A DNA stretch of 64,000 nucleotides from Rhynchonema sp. JSB1_4 (GCA_030248065.1 JASAMV010007919.1:62001-126000); one strand, 5' to 3'. Shown: positions 11,432 to 24,999, counted from the first letter of the stretch. Notes: a model not told the origin generated them from the letters alone. Made by a program: numbers and translations.

Positions 11432-12078
11432 ATACAAGATGAAAAATGCCTGCTGTCGCGCGGCAAGAATCAGGATATGGTTCTCGGTATCATGCTGGTC
11501 GCATATAAAACACCTATACAAGATTTTTTATTCCCCAAAGTAAAAAGATATCAGTGGTTACGCACAGGAGCAAAAGGCGACTAAAAACATCACCGAAACA
11601 GAAGAAAAGCTTATTTGCCAAAAAATGAGCAGGATTTAGAAAGAGGCGTTGCATTCTTTTAGAAAAGTGAATTAAAAAGCGATACGCCATCAAGGAACCA
11701 TATTGCGGCCAACGCATAATCGTTTTACCCACTCTTTATGCCGTTACTAGTACGAATCGAACCTGTGACAGCTTGCCGTCGTCGCCTCATTGCGCTATTG
11801 GCCGCAATATGGTTCCTTGATGGCGTATCGCTTTTTAATTCACTTTTCGAAAGGAATGCAATGCCTCTTTCTAAATCCTGCTCATTTTTTGGCAAATAAG
11901 CTTTTCTTCTGTTTCGGTGATGTTTTTAGTCGCCTTTTGCTCCTGTGCGTAACCACTGATATCTTTTTACTTTGGGGAATAAACAATCTTGTATAGGTGT
12001 TTTATATGCGACCAGCATGATACCGAGAACCATATCCTGATTCTTGCCGCGCGACAGCAGGCATTTTTCTTCTTGTAT
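11432..12078. repeat. Large palindrome: two ~281-bp inverted arms around an 85-bp spacer
   Basis: The left arm 11432-11712 and right arm 11798-12078 are near-identical inverted copies. Each arm translates to the same roughly 68-residue peptide on opposite strands, a mirror effect. The arms have no recognised domain. The spacer 11713-11797 contains a tRNA B-box-like sequence on the minus strand. The near-identity suggests a recent inverted duplication or a foldback element. Confidence 0.85.
11735..11800 (-). other. tRNA-like (pol III box A/B-like) remnant in the palindrome spacer
   Basis: On the minus strand a GGTTCGATTC B-box-like motif is preceded about 30 nt upstream by TAGCGCAAT, close to a box A. 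A short GCCG/CGGC pair could be a vestigial acceptor stem. The T stem does not pair and the length is about 65 nt, so it is not a functional tRNA. It may be a SINE head or a chance match. Confidence 0.25.
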
Positions 12079-12916
12079 AATATTCCGTGCCTGATAGACG
12101 GTACCTTCCGATACCAACGAATCTTTTCCTTTCGTCCATTCCGTCAGTTAGCGGCAGAACACAGATTTCTTTTCTTCCTTATTCATCCCCTTCGTCCCCC
12201 GCTGCATGTAGTATCTTGCTTGTTTAGACCCAAGTATCAAAAGACGACAGACACGCTGCTGTGGTATACCTACACACCGATCATAATGTCCTGTAAGTTT
12301 TCTGGTTTCAGATTGTGTGTGGCTTCAAAGTGTCAGGTATTTGTTCATGTTGCTTGATAGTTTGGTCTTTTTCGGCAGTGTCTTACGATAAACTTTTTCG
12401 TCAACAACATTGACAACATTTTGCAAAAAAGAAACACCAGAACATTGTTGATCACTGGTGGGGTGCATTCTACCTGTTTCACAACCGTACATCTCAGAAC
12501 AGCGCCCATTGCTATCTGATTGTACAGATTACCGATTTCTAACAATATTAGCTTTGATACAAGCTCGCAATGAACGCTCTTAGAGAAGCCTTATTGGAGT
12601 ACAGTCAAGATTTAGTTTCTCAGACCAAACTCTGCAGAACACTTGAAAATTGCTCCCTTCAAAAAATTAGGATCAAAGCTAATAATTGAGAAAAAATTCG
12701 ATTTTTTTGTTTTGTCTTGTTGCTTTTTTGTTGAAAAAGACCTAAAAATTATGAAATAAATTGTGCGTCAAAAACGAATGACCATTAACTTAATAAAAGG
12801 AATTCTGCCTCCCGCCAAGTGACAGAAAATAGCTCCAGCCTGGCTGGTTCGTCAAAGCTAAGCTCGCACCTCAAAGCCACTTTCCTATATCGTATGCGTA
12901 TGTATGTACTTGCAGC
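12079..12916. other. No gene recognised
   Basis: AT-rich sequence with short ORFs only. No domain, repeat or splice series was identified. Confidence 0.4.
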
Positions 12917-13158
12917 AGTGTCTGGACAAAATTAATATTTTGACTCAAGAGGAGAATGAAAACAAAGAGCCCCCGAACGTCTCTTTCAGATTTTCGTTCT
13001 GCTTTTCGCTTGACAGGTGCACATGTCGATGATTCGGGTTGTCGTGAAGCCTGACATCAAGCACGAGACGTGTGTGTGTGCGTGGATTCGGCTTCGGCAC
13101 AAACGCAAGCACGACGTTTCGCTTTCGGAATGTCAGGCGCGTGGGGTCATCGCTTGAA
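12917..13158 (+). CDS. Candidate two-exon gene fragment, function unknown
   Basis: An acceptor TTGCAG opens a frame (CLDKINILTQEENENKEPPN). It splices over a 48-bp GTCTCT..GACAG intron, in phase, to VHMSMIRVVVKPDIKHETCV and then a basic RLRHKRKHD stretch before a stop at about 13158. The phase agreement and amino-acid composition look coding. No family is recognised and no upstream exons were found, so it may be a fragment or a pseudogene. Confidence 0.35.
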
Positions 13159-13283
13159 TGCTCTCCGCTCCGCCTCGTGTGGTCGGAGTTGCCGAAGCTG
13201 AAATAACGATCGTTGCGTGCATGTTTGGTGCTCACAAGCCAGATAGTGCATATAATTGCAAATAACGATCTGTAAATTGTAGC

Positions 13284-13325
13284 TAATAGTGCATGTAGCT
13301 AATAGTGCATGTAGCTAATAGTGCA
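13284..13325. repeat. 16-bp short tandem repeat
   Basis: About 2.5 to 3 copies of TAGCTAATAGTGCATG. Confidence 0.85.
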
Positions 13326-15052
13326 GTGCAGGTTCATTGTGCTATTATTAGGTCGTCTTTGTTTTGACACGGACTGGCTCTCAAGGTCTCAAGTACAACG
13401 GTGCAGTAGGCATACAGAAGACGCGTCGCCACTGTACCAAAAGCTTGGTTCGCATGTTCTCAGTGGCACAAGTAAAGATTGGGTCGATAATCGACCAACA
13501 TTTTGTTACGGGTGAGATTCAACTTATCAAAAACCACAAAATCAAAGTTTGGGATGCATACCTGAATATGAGATCCATGCTCTGGTCCTGTTGAAAACAT
13601 GGTCGTGGAGTTCGGTCGGTTGGAGATGATCGTGAAAATGTTGGCGAGCGAGAAAGTGAAAAGTGAAATGAGCGACCGATATGCACTGATACGAAAACAT
13701 GACAGACAATCCAACAAAGATTCCTGCTGCGGGTATTTTGCTCGATGATTTTCATCTCCTTGATGAGTATCGTGCACCCACCATAGCACCTTTACTTGGT
13801 ATGTATTACGTACACCAGGACAACAATTTGTGTGGGTCGACAAAAAACCAATGAAATGACCATACATGTCCGAACTTATATAGGAATGCACGTATGTAGA
13901 TGTACAGATACAGAGTATTTTTTGAATGCTGCCCTCAGTATGCAGTCCCAACCCAAAAGGGGCCGACACGACATAAAACGTTGGATTAACGCAGCTTGAC
14001 GACAAAACATGATGGTTGTAAAAGGCGTAAAATGTGAAATGGGGCTTTTTCTTTCTACAATGTGCAAAAACATTAGGCCTGTCACGCAGAAGTACAGAAG
14101 TGAGCCAGAAATACCAGGCAAACCAACGCCAAAAAATACTCAAGACCTTTGACATGAAAATTTTTGTTAATTTACATCGCGCGGAGTCAGATTTTGTTGG
14201 CGTGCGTTATATTCGCATAATTGCAATGGAGTCATACGTAAGATGTCAACGACGTACTGCGTACAAGCTCGTGTGGTGCAGAGAGGCACAGAAATAATAT
14301 ACGTATTCGAATTTCTCGCCAGTTTTAGATGCCCTTTTCAGAATCAGGTCGCTTGATTTACCAAATCTACGATTCACCTGTGTGCAGATGCCAGGAACAA
14401 GTTATCACACAAGTAAACTTATCATCATATGGCGTTCGGAACCCTTCTTGCATCCAAAACCGAATAAAAAAATAAACCGAATTAGGGCAAAAATCGGAAA
14501 CCGGAAACAGGAAAAGGCATTGGAAAACTGGATTCGAAGCCAAATCCAAACCGGGAACCGGATGATTGTGAAAACAGCTTTACGCAGCGTAAACATTTTT
14601 CGTTCACAACAGTTGAGCGAATGCAGTTTCACCAGACATTCTCTCACAGCCAGAGACCAAATAACCTAAACGTACCAGAAGTTGTTGTTGTTGTTTTGGA
14701 ACGACGCTTGTGCTCCAATGCGAACAAAAACATGGTCCAGCACAATGATTTAATCAAACTTGCTCATGTGTGAAACCGACTAGTGGCGCATGCACCTGTG
14801 CCTTTGGATTTTGTTTCCACTAACGAGAATTGGAACACAGTTTTTAAAGCGGCCAGCAATCACTTTGTATCTACCGTTGGCTGCAGTGCCACGAAGTCCT
14901 GATCACGCCATGGAGTATGGGCATGATGTCAAACAGACTCAAAGTCAGGTGAAAGTGAATACCGGGGTGCCACTCATAAGCTAAACCACGACCTCACTCT
15001 CAGCCTTTGTGTGCCCAAGCTTTAAATTTTATAATAATCTCTGCTTTCAGCG
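13326..15052. other. No gene assigned; exon-like ORFs only
   Basis: A 231-codon minus-strand ORF (13460-14155) and a plus-strand frame at about 13592-13747 overlap in opposite directions and cannot both be coding. The plus frame (acidic/basic, VVEFGRLEMIVKMLASEKVK) looks more protein-like. Another plus-strand frame near 14790-14906 is exon-like. None has a recognised domain. Confidence 0.25.
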
Positions 15053-15575
15053 CTAAAAATCCGCGACAACTCAGAATATATTAGTGCCGCGCATATACAG
15101 CAAGTAAGTTCTGAATGCTGCAACTACCTAGTTTTCGTAGCAAGTCTTGCGGTGCCTGAGAAGTACAGTCTTGTGCCCGGCACAAACATAGGAACTTTCT
15201 GGACCACCAACAGGGAGTTCCATAAAGTGCGCACGCGCATGTGCACTGCAGTTGATAAAAGAAGGCTGTTGCACGAAACACTTGTGTGGATATGTGAATT
15301 TAACAGAGGAACTCATCTTTTTGATTTTTTAGATCTTGGGATTCTAACACTACTGGATCATTCAGAAAGAGTCAGACTTTTGCGATCCCAATAAACCATG
15401 GATGCGATTATGCAAACTGGGCGAGCCAATACGCATAAACGCTAATTGGATTTCGTTCCGGTGGCTGCCAGCCAGCAGTGTGTTGTTTGATGCAAAAAGC
15501 ACAAGCTACTTGGTTCCAAACATAGACAAAAGAACTGCCACAAACGTTCTCCTTTACATTCTGACCGACTCATAA
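15053..15575 (+). CDS. Candidate two-exon gene, function unknown
   Basis: After a TTTCAG acceptor the frame stays open from 15053 for about 230 bp (LKIRDNSEYISAAHIQQVSS, later NIGTFWTTNREFHKVRTRMC). A GTGTGG..TTCAG intron of about 75 bp joins in phase 0 to KESDFCDPNKPWMRLCKLGE, ending at a TAA at 15573-15575. Composition and phase argue for real coding sequence. Cysteines and the beta-rich C-terminus suggest an extracellular protein, but that is inference. The start codon and upstream exons were not found. Confidence 0.4.
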
Positions 15576-18445
15576 CCATTGAGATAAGGAGCTATACGTG
15601 GCCGATGCGGCTCTGAGCTACCAGATCATATCACGACACACGACTGGAAGAAGCGAAAAACACGCATGGCCTTGGTTATAGAAAAGGCAGTCTGTTGCGC
15701 GTACATGAACATGGTTGACTTTTTCGTAAAAGTTCAGAGAACCATGTACTGCCGGACAAAAACTTGAAACTGTCATATCAGTCGTATGTACCTGCAAGAT
15801 CAAATTGATTTCCCAGAAAGCGCGCGAGGTCTGTCCGCAACTGTCCGTTGCGTTAGGATAATCTATGGGAGCACACTTATTCAAATGAGGGTTACGTTAG
15901 CGCGGGTGTGGCAATTTTAATTATATGCATCTGTCTTAGTAATCCTAAGCAATTTATTTGATATTTGTGAGCTCAAAGGCGATTATAAAGGAAAGCATGC
16001 GCGCTTGTAAAAGAAGCGAGTAAAGAATCAGCTTCACTGAAAACAAATACAGCGCGCAGCTCGAACTTTCTCTTGAATGGACCGCCAATGTTCATGGATT
16101 CCGGTTTTAAATTAGCCCGCATGCGCCCAAGATACAAGGTTTGTACTGTAAGAGCGACACGGGTGTGACTAACAGTAGCCCCCCCCACCCGTGCAGGGCA
16201 ATTTCTCAAACAAGCACGATTCAGCATCGACTGAAAAACGCATATTTGTTACCATTTATGTACATTGCAATCTTGGTTGCTACTGTATATGTAGGTACTG
16301 TATATGTATTCTTATTTGGCTCAGTTTCCGGTCGAAAACACACAAAGTTTCGAAAAAAGTCAATGGGTCAAATCTTCGCTCGCCTTTGTTTCTTGTGAAA
16401 AGGAACGAACCGCTTCCGGAGTGTTCAAAGAAAAAATTGCGAACTTGCGCAGAATAAAAATGGGAAACCTTGGGTACACATGAAGGCCACATTGGGTTTA
16501 GAATTAAGAATAAAAGCGACTTCAATTTGTACTGCACGCGTCATAAACTTCAAAAGCAGGGATAACAGGGCAACGATACAACTCCGTCTGCTTGTGTGCA
16601 CGGATAATAATAATTAATTTCCAGCAGCGCATGATTCCGAGGATATGCAGTAGGTATGTACAGTACACGGGCGTTCATTATGTACCACGACATGTAGTAT
16701 TGTCGTAACCTTTTCGTATCGATTGTTGCAGTCATTTGAATTTAGCTCAAAAGCAGTGGTGCGAAAGCGCAGTTTCAGGTCCGTGTGTAGTTTGAAAATT
16801 GTTCATCAGTGTGAGTGCAGTGCAGAACGAACACTCATAATCATTCACCAGTGGGTGTCCTTAAACGTCTGAGCCTGACACCTGGACTGCGACACCAATC
16901 TGCATCTCATGAGCATCAGCTTATTTTGAGCGCCTGTCAGAAACAACTGTTCCGCTTCACTGATGAGCAACGCAAGCAACCACAATAATCTGGTTCACTA
17001 GTCGTGCTTCTGACATGTTTGATAGCCAGAATCGTATGAGTTACGAAACTCTGATGTCACGTCCACTCTTGCATTTTGTTATGATCTTCGTCAATGTTTT
17101 GTCAAATTTGAACACACATGTTATCTTTGTCATCGTTGCATCCAAGCTGTGCTACAAGAATCGATGATGAAAAATCAATCAAAGAGGATTCAGGTAAAAT
17201 GAATTGGAAAGAATTTTGGCAGATTACCAAACGAAATCGTTATACAAGCGCCTTGAGCCCAATTCATGTTATCAACGTGCATTTTCAACCTCTCGGCTCC
17301 ACCGTTCTTAAAATTCTAGCCAATGACACCCCTGTCAAAATCCAATGCGTTAAGGTCGATTTATACTTCTGACTTCCGGAAAGTAGAAGTCAAAATCCGG
17401 AGAAGTCACTACCACGCGGAAGTGCCTGGCAACGCACTGATCGCTTGTAGTGATTACCTGCTCCGCTCTGTCCATTGACCGCTACCTGCCGTCTACTGTT
17501 CTTGCTCTGTTAATGAGCTGACCGAACGGGCAGTCACAAATTTCTGACTGCTACTGCCAGTCAGAGTATAAACCGACCTTTACGTATGGGATTCAGTGAG
17601 AACAGAGAGTAGCGAAACGGGGAATCTGAAATCACGAACACGGTTGAGGACTTCTTGAAACGTTGTTGTCACAACCCCTGCCCCAGGCGTACATGTCCAC
17701 CGATGTTCAGTCCCCCACATGTTCCAACGCCCCCAAAGAATACATGTGCTTCTCATTGTATCTCTGACAAGTGCGACTCAACTGAGTATTACTTAGAGTT
17801 ATACTGACGTCATTCATTTTCATTAGTTAGCAAATTAACATCATACAATGCGTACCGTAAGGTAAACCTATGTCAAATGTTACTCCATTGTTAGTTGTTT
17901 TTACCTCGAAAATGTATCTCGTTGCCGACATCGTGTCACTGTTTGGTATTGATTGCTTTTTATGTTTTTTTGGATCAATGCAACTGGTTTTGAACAAACC
18001 AGGAGATTAGCAGGTGCTCTTACGCAGATGGTATAAATTTAGGGTGATATTTGCCAGATTTAATCACATTTGTAAGAGAAATAGAGAGAAAAATATGTAG
18101 AAAAAGCAAATAAGAAGTAAAAATGAGATCCGCCAAAATGCATGGTACTCATATTGTTGAAACAAGAACATGCACAAGCTACACACGACTAAAAACAAAA
18201 CTGACGTGTGATGCAAAAATGAAGTATGTTTCTGTACAACCCAACAAAATAAATATACTAAATTGTGATAACGGAGTTTCGATAGAAATCCAAAAGTATT
18301 GATGTGTTCCCATTGTGTTATTGAATCACTGTTCAACACGCTTCCGATGATGGTGTTTCTGTTGCGTTTCGGTGGATTCGGGGACAACGTTTCCATCCAT
18401 ATAACCAATCGATCATAATCAACCCATTTGTGAAACATCACATTT
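15576..18445. other. No gene assigned
   Basis: Exon-like but unsupported ORFs occur at 15973-16227 (-) and 17118-17372 (+, ending in a beta-rich INVHFQPLGSTVLK stretch). A C-rich run lies at 16182-16190. No repeats or domains were recognised. Confidence 0.3.
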
Positions 18446-19637
18446 TTATTGCTGTACAATGGTGTCGAGTGTGGTCTGTCGCTGTGCGTACGCCCTGCTC
18501 AATGTTCGTCGGGTGCTGCGATCAAATCGGTACACCGGGGTGTCGTCAGACTTGAAGATGCCAACAGGACCACCGCTGTCTGCTGTCGGCGTCGGACTTA
18601 ATCGGATCTCAGAATGATTGTCTTTGGGTAATTCGACGTTGTTGTTGTCGTTGTTGGGTGTGGTCGTGTTGCTGTTCGATGTTTGACGTGACAGATTCTG
18701 AGGCGCCGACGCTTTTGTGCGCGCTGCAATGGACCGACAAATATCCCAAGCTCATTTCACGCAAAATAGGTATCACCCAGTACCTCCTCCAAACATTACC
18801 CGGTCCAAAAACATGTCAGTCGTTACAGCCTTGACGGGCACGAAGAATGAACATGTAACAATCACCAACATACACGCGTAAAAAAATTAGGCTACGTACA
18901 TCGATGTGAAACATCACCTGACCTGACGATCGGCGTGACTCAGTCCTGGCCGGTATGTGTCCGACATGATTGACATTCGCATTCGTTTGGTTCATGTTCG
19001 GTGAGCCTCCGATGGTTGACGTGTCATTGAAATCAGACAGAATCGGCGTTTTCGAGTTGGCGCCAGGTGGACTCGGCTGGGTGGGCACAGCAGCAACGCT
19101 CTTTGCCCCGCCGCTGTTGTAGTTGAGATCACATTGCGACGTGCGCAGACGACGTGGCATGCGTTTGGAACGCCTGAACATAGATTGGGTGGGGTTGACT
19201 GAAGGATCACAGGACCACATCGTGTCACGGACAGAACAGCATCTGTTTCTTTTGGCTCTGCCCGTGCCCCGTTACGGACCTCATGCAAGTCGTACTGATG
19301 ATAACCTGGTGCATCGTTTTAGTCCTTGAGCAACCTTCATACATATGTACGTACTATGTACGATTCCGTTGATGTCACTACCGTAACCAAACACAATCAC
19401 AAAAGTACAGTATGATTGCATCATAACGCACCCATCGGTTCTGCGTTTGCACATGAACACCAGCAACATCAACAATCCCAAGTACACGCCGCCCGTCAAC
19501 GCATAGAGCACGATACGCACGTGCACCATTTGCGCCTCTAGTTTGTTGACGTCATCGGTCATGCGAAGGAATTTGTCGCCTTCGAGCAACAGGGTGGACA
19601 GGAGGTCGATGCGACTCATTAGATTGAAATCGCCCAT
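18446..19637 (-). CDS. Single-pass membrane protein with long polar tail, three exons
   Basis: Exons are 19637-19432, 19257-18923 and 18723-18446. The phases agree (2, then 1) and the joined frame is 272 codons plus stop. The first exon has a KFLRMTDDV motif and one hydrophobic span (about residues 41-63), followed by a CKRR stop-transfer cluster. The rest is a cytoplasmic-type tail: basic SKRMPRRLR, then Ser/Thr/Pro/Asn-rich segments and an Asn run (NNDNNN). There is no signal peptide and no recognised family. It is paralogous to the exon at 7432-7658. A GTGATGTTTCAC motif lies beside the second donor and again just after the stop codon. Confidence 0.75.
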
Positions 19638-20160
19638 TGTTTAGGGCACAAGGCGGTCAGAATGGGCGGTTCTCTGGAAGTGAATATCTGTTGATGTCAC
19701 ATACATATGACCATACATTTGAGCGGATGCCGCTGAGGGTGTTTTCATGTCTTGTTATCATGCCTATCGATGGACAAAATTCCTAATCAACAGAATATCT
19801 GTGGGATATGTAAGTTTCCTTTTTTAGCTGAACAGCTGAACGTTTTCTGCTCCTCCCGAAGTGCTAGAATTCCAGTAGAGATATGTATGTAAGATCAGAG
19901 CGCATTTCACTGTCAATAAGTGCCCCATTACAAATGCACGTGTCGACACATAATTTTCATGTCTGGCTGCCCAGGTCCCGATGCACCAGCCCAAAATATA
20001 AAACATTGCTCGCAATCGCTCAGAACGAATGGAGCATCATAAAAACGGTGATGTTGGTAAGCAACCATTGTACTTTTATGCATATAGGACACGCACAAGC
20101 CGGTTCTGCGGAAAAGTTCCTGACACCGAGGGCATGGACAACGAGACAGTTACGTAGCTT

Positions 20161-20310
20161 GTGTAAAGCCCTAACTATACTTTGTTCTCTGAAAGAACAG
20201 AGAACAAATTATCATGCGCTGATTGGCTCTCGCGCGGTCAGCAACCAATCAGTATGCGATAATTTGTTCTCTGTTCTTAGAGAGAACGAAGTATACATAG
20301 TTAGGCCTTT
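20161..20310. mobile_element. Palindromic MITE, about 150 bp
   Basis: AAGCCCTAACTATACTTTG at the left is matched inversely at the right, and the AACAGAGAACAAATTATC block is mirrored nearer the centre. It forms a near-complete hairpin. No TSD was confirmed. Confidence 0.7.
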
Positions 20311-23300
20311 ACTACGACAAAAGCCTCGCATAAAGAACAAAAGTCAAGAGCAATGGGAAAAAACAACATGACTGTGCAAACGAAGCAGTGGTCAGAGCAA
20401 CAGCAAAACCGGCTAATGTTAACAACATTGGTAAACACCCGGGTTCAAGAAGGTCTTGATAAGAACATCAGCCAGCACCGGCTGTGACGAGAACCCTTTG
20501 CGTGTGAAGAACTTGCTTGTGCACAATTTGAGCACCGAAACGGGCGTGCAAACACAACACAACGACATAAATCTAGTGGAATGTAGTTTAATGACATGAA
20601 AAACGCTGCGGATAAGAGGCAATTAGCCGGCCGGGTCGGGCTCCGGCTCTTGCTTTCGACTCAGAACCAAGCAAAAGGCATAACGGTATTATATGTGCAC
20701 GCTACAACTAACGGGCATTTTAGATCGTTAAACTGAGAAATATAAACTTTTCGGCCTCGCATTTGAGTAATATTTTACGGGTATGGCTACACGAGACTGA
20801 GACTCGTTCATCAGAGCCTTTGGAAAGGCGCGAACTTTACTTTCTGCGTCTGCATGTTGGTGTCCATTCCAATCTCAAAATGGAACCACTCTTTTATGTC
20901 GCGATATAGTCTGTGACGTACGGAATCAACAATGCTTTTGAAATTTGCTACTATATGCATTAAATTTAGACAGGGATGGCTTGTGGTAAGGTGGGCACCG
21001 CCTTGTCATGAACAACAGGTTATTTATTTTTACTGTACCCGAAAAACAAACTATCCATGTATATCTGAAACTTTTACGTCACGTGGAAAATCTGCACAAT
21101 ACGCGTGGTGTACATAACGTTAAATGCAAACAGAGCGCGGAATGAAGAGGGTTCATAAGCCAGTATGCGCGATTACCATTATCATTAATCCAAAATTATT
21201 TATGCCAAATTCAACCCTGCCAACACGCGTGAGACCTGAGCTTGGGATACAGAACGGTGAAACACAAACAGTGGTGACTATAAAAAGCCAACATAATTCG
21301 AGGTCAGCTCAGCTCAGCATTGGGATTAGGACGATGTCCGAGTGTTTGTACTTCGCATATAAGGAAGGTTCGCACAGCTCACTGCTGTGCATCGGAGTTG
21401 GTATCAATACATCGCGTCAGCGCAGTGCCTTGGTCCAAATGCAGTGCATCATGCTTTTACGCACAACATTAATATTCTGAGAGTACAATCGTTCGATGTT
21501 GTTCACGTGCCAAGCGATCATTGTTTGTGTGCATGAGCAGTGGATGCGCGGGTGTCACTTCCGTAACACATTAGTGCCAGCATGCCATCGTCATGAATGA
21601 AGGGCGATTTTATGCCAAAGACGCACTGCACCAAGTGTAAACTAAATACATTCTTGCATATGGTTTGGTACAAGAACACACCAGCATGACAGCTTGAACT
21701 TCGACTGGCCCGAAAAGGCATCATTCCCTAATTTGCATGCGGCTTTTTGTTTCTGTCCCGAAAAAAGTGCGAGCAACGCGTGGTCCCTGAGGATTCCACC
21801 AGCACACATTCCAATTGAATATGTAATTTGATAGTGCCTTCGCGAACGCAATGAGTCCTGTAATGACATCATGACAGGACGGCTTTCAGGCAAATTTGAA
21901 CCTCTGAAGACGTGGGTGCAATTTGGTGGGTGTCGGACATTGTGATACGGATACTGTATGGTTGAATTCGGTATGAATGCACAGGCTGAAGTGGTGAAAA
22001 TTACATCAGAAAGAAACGGCTCTCCTATGATATGTAGTATGTATGTATACCTAATATTATGACCGTGGTGTTGTTAATCAAGATAAGGATGTTCTTCGGA
22101 TCATATGAAGCTGGAACTCAGAACCTGGAATTCTTGCATTCTGTCGCAATGAACAGCACTTACATTTGAGCACAACAAATACAAGGATACCTAATGTAGT
22201 ACCTTGGTACACTACATTGGTACTGAAACAGACAAATCGATAATGCTAGATATTCGGGACAGACGATCAAAAAAGAGATGAAATTGGTATTTTTTGCCTT
22301 AATTTAGTGCCACATCATTTTTTCGAGCACGCAGTTCTAGTTGATCCAGTACCCAATACCTAGGACCAAGATACAGTATACATACAGTCGTTCCAAGAGC
22401 CAAAATGTGAGGTCATGTTGAACGCCATTCCATGTTGACTGAGGTCCTGCTTCCTCTAAACCTTCACTTGATTTTGTCAACCAAATTTTGTTTTTACTGA
22501 GTTCGAAAAGTCGGTTCGCGTCTTGAGCACACTCCATCAAGCGTACACACTATAATGCGTCCATACAGTACATCACCGTAATACAGCGTAGAAAAATCGA
22601 GAAAAGTTAGCCAACGCCAGGGGGCGCTCGGCTTCTTTCGAATGAAATATAAATAATTGTTCGAGCCGACTTGGCAACGGTTGATGGCGAGACTTCCGAA
22701 ATTATCAATCATTAAATGAAATGCGCTGGTGTCTTGCAGTTACAGCTACCAAGTTCGAGAGAGGCAGTCACTGCACGCTGAACAAGCACATTATCGCACT
22801 TGGCTTGGGGTGTCTGTAGCTCATGGCGCGGTTCTTTTGTACATTGATACAAGCACTTCAGCGCGCGCAAGACCAAAGTCAGGTTGTTCGTCCGGAGCAG
22901 GTTCACCAACGAACAGCACAAGGGGCGGCACATCAAGAAAGCGGCACACATCAGTGTAATTCGGTGGTGTTTGAGAGTGCGAAATGGTGTTCGCGGTCGC
23001 GCTAAATAATGATACATGAACGTCAATTGGTCATCTCTGCGGCTATACATAATGTCCAATTGTCGGGACCTATCGATGAACCACGCGACCCAACAATTGA
23101 CGGGACCCAATCAGCGTGAGGATCAGTCAGTTCAGAATTGTCGTAGCACCCGGATTATGGCTACGATCCCGGAAGCACGCCGAAAGTCATTCGACGTAGT
23201 GAATCCAGAATATCTAAAGTGCCGCACGACCGAATACACATGCATGCGTCAGCCAGCACGACACTAATATTTGCATTTATCGTGAACGATTGTGCACAAC

Positions 23301-24999
23301 TTTAAGTCAGGCTTATTTATTCCATCGGATTAGAACGCGAAATAGAGACGCAACGCCGCAAAGCTCGAACGGCAATATCACGACTTGGTTTGTGTGCGAT
23401 TACAAGAAGATGGCGCGCAGCAACTTAGCATCTTCTACAATGACCCGGATGAAGGGACCTCGATCAGCATACTGAGGTCGTGCGTGCAAACATATAGCGT
23501 TCGCGTTTTTTTAAATCCAGACGGTTTCAAGTCGTTACTCCAAACAGTTCAGTGGAACGCACTGCACTAATGTTCTAATATAAGCACGGAGGAGCCAATA
23601 CGATGCTTTGATGTTTTTAGCTGGCTGGCTACGAATGAATGGACCGAAATAAAAAGCGACCAGATGAAACATGCAAATTGCTATTGCGACTCAAACATCG
23701 ACGGAACTTTAGTTTTTGCGACAACGGGTAGTCCATCTCGTCTGCTGGTCGGTTTAGGCCACGGAAACAGCTGCCAAAAGAGTCAAACTGTATGCAGGAG
23801 AGAAAAGCAGCGGTCAATTAGAGAAAACTCGGAGGTACAATGTATTGCAAAATAAAGTCGTCATCATGAGACACTTTTTAAATCAAAAAAGGCATGGGAA
23901 ATTCCTAATTGAATGAAACAGAAGGTATTCACACTGAAAAATCGAACAATGACGGCTGGCGGCGCGGTTACATGAAGAAATTCCCATGCTCAGATAGAAG
24001 TATCCGTCTCCAGTATCGGTTTGTCATGCCGTTTTCAGCATGCTCACACGTATGTACATATGTATGTATGTACGTGCAAAACAAAAGGGGAAAACAGCCA
24101 AGTAAGCAGCTGTTCTCTCCACGAAAATGTGTTGTAAAACGATGATGCCATGGGCCGACCTATACCATCGCGGACTCTTCAGCATCGCGGGTGTGAGTTG
24201 GCTCGCTTTTCGTGCCGCTGTTTTGTCCATCTAATACTACGCCAACGAATGACGCGCGTGCGTGGATTGATAAAATACTACGTACTTACATTATCTATGT
24301 GGTATATGTACACAAAGCTTGCGATTGTTGCGCTCTATTGATATTGACAGACAGACAGTTGAGAAAGCAAAAGAATATTCAGTCAAGCTCTGAGCACGAT
24401 AGAATTTATGGAGGTACACAACGTAACTCAACAACGTATACATACATGTACCAAAAGCAGCCCTGCTGCTGCTACATCCCAGCGATTTTAAGCAATGGAT
24501 CGACGGATACAGGATAAAACGTAAAAAGTGGTGTTCCAATGGTCTTCCTCATTTTTATGCGAACATGTATTTCTCGAGGAAAACTGAGATGAAGTTTTCC
24601 CTTTAACAGGAGTGCATACACCAACATGGGACCAGTAAAGTTTTGTGCAGTCATAAATATGGATTAATTCCGGTCAGGGATTAGTGCTTAATATCACTTA
24701 CATACGTAGACGCATGTTTAGGATTACGCAGCACAAACACACCACATTTGTCATCTGGTATCCCGACCACTTAATCAAGTCCAGACCTTGGCTGGTGCAC
24801 ATGCGCGTGCGACCATGTATGTTGTGGGCCAGACGCCTGGAAACTTTGTTTGAGACAGACTGCAGTGCACTTTTTGTGAACGGGCGGGAGTGGCAATTTT
24901 GTAACACATCCATTACCAATCCACGGCACTTTGTCTTGGTTTGACTTGTCTTTTTTTGGAACTACTTTTGACATGTTGTCACGCGCTTATGTCATGGTC
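20311..24999. other. Unassigned region with exon-like plus-strand ORFs
   Basis: Several plus-strand frames look like protein but could not be joined: 21124-21480 (QTVVTIKSQHNSRSAQLSIG), about 21687-21831 (Cys pair in AAFCFCPEK), 23347-23570 (LSIFYNDPDEGTSISILRSC), 23592-23855 (NCYCDSNIDGTLVFATTGSP) and 24684-24944. They share short Cys-bearing, beta-rich composition, suggesting exons of one or more extracellular proteins with long introns. No domain could be named with confidence. Confidence 0.3.

Noticed and set aside
11735..11800. A functional tRNA gene
   Set aside because: Only the B box is good; the T stem and most of the acceptor stem do not pair and the length is short.
11514..11996. 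Two similar ~70-codon ORFs facing each other
   Set aside because: They are mirror images from the palindrome arms, with no recognisable domain.
13460..14155. 231-codon minus-strand ORF
   Set aside because: No domain, no paralogue, Cys/His-rich random-like composition, and a better-looking frame on the opposite strand overlaps it.
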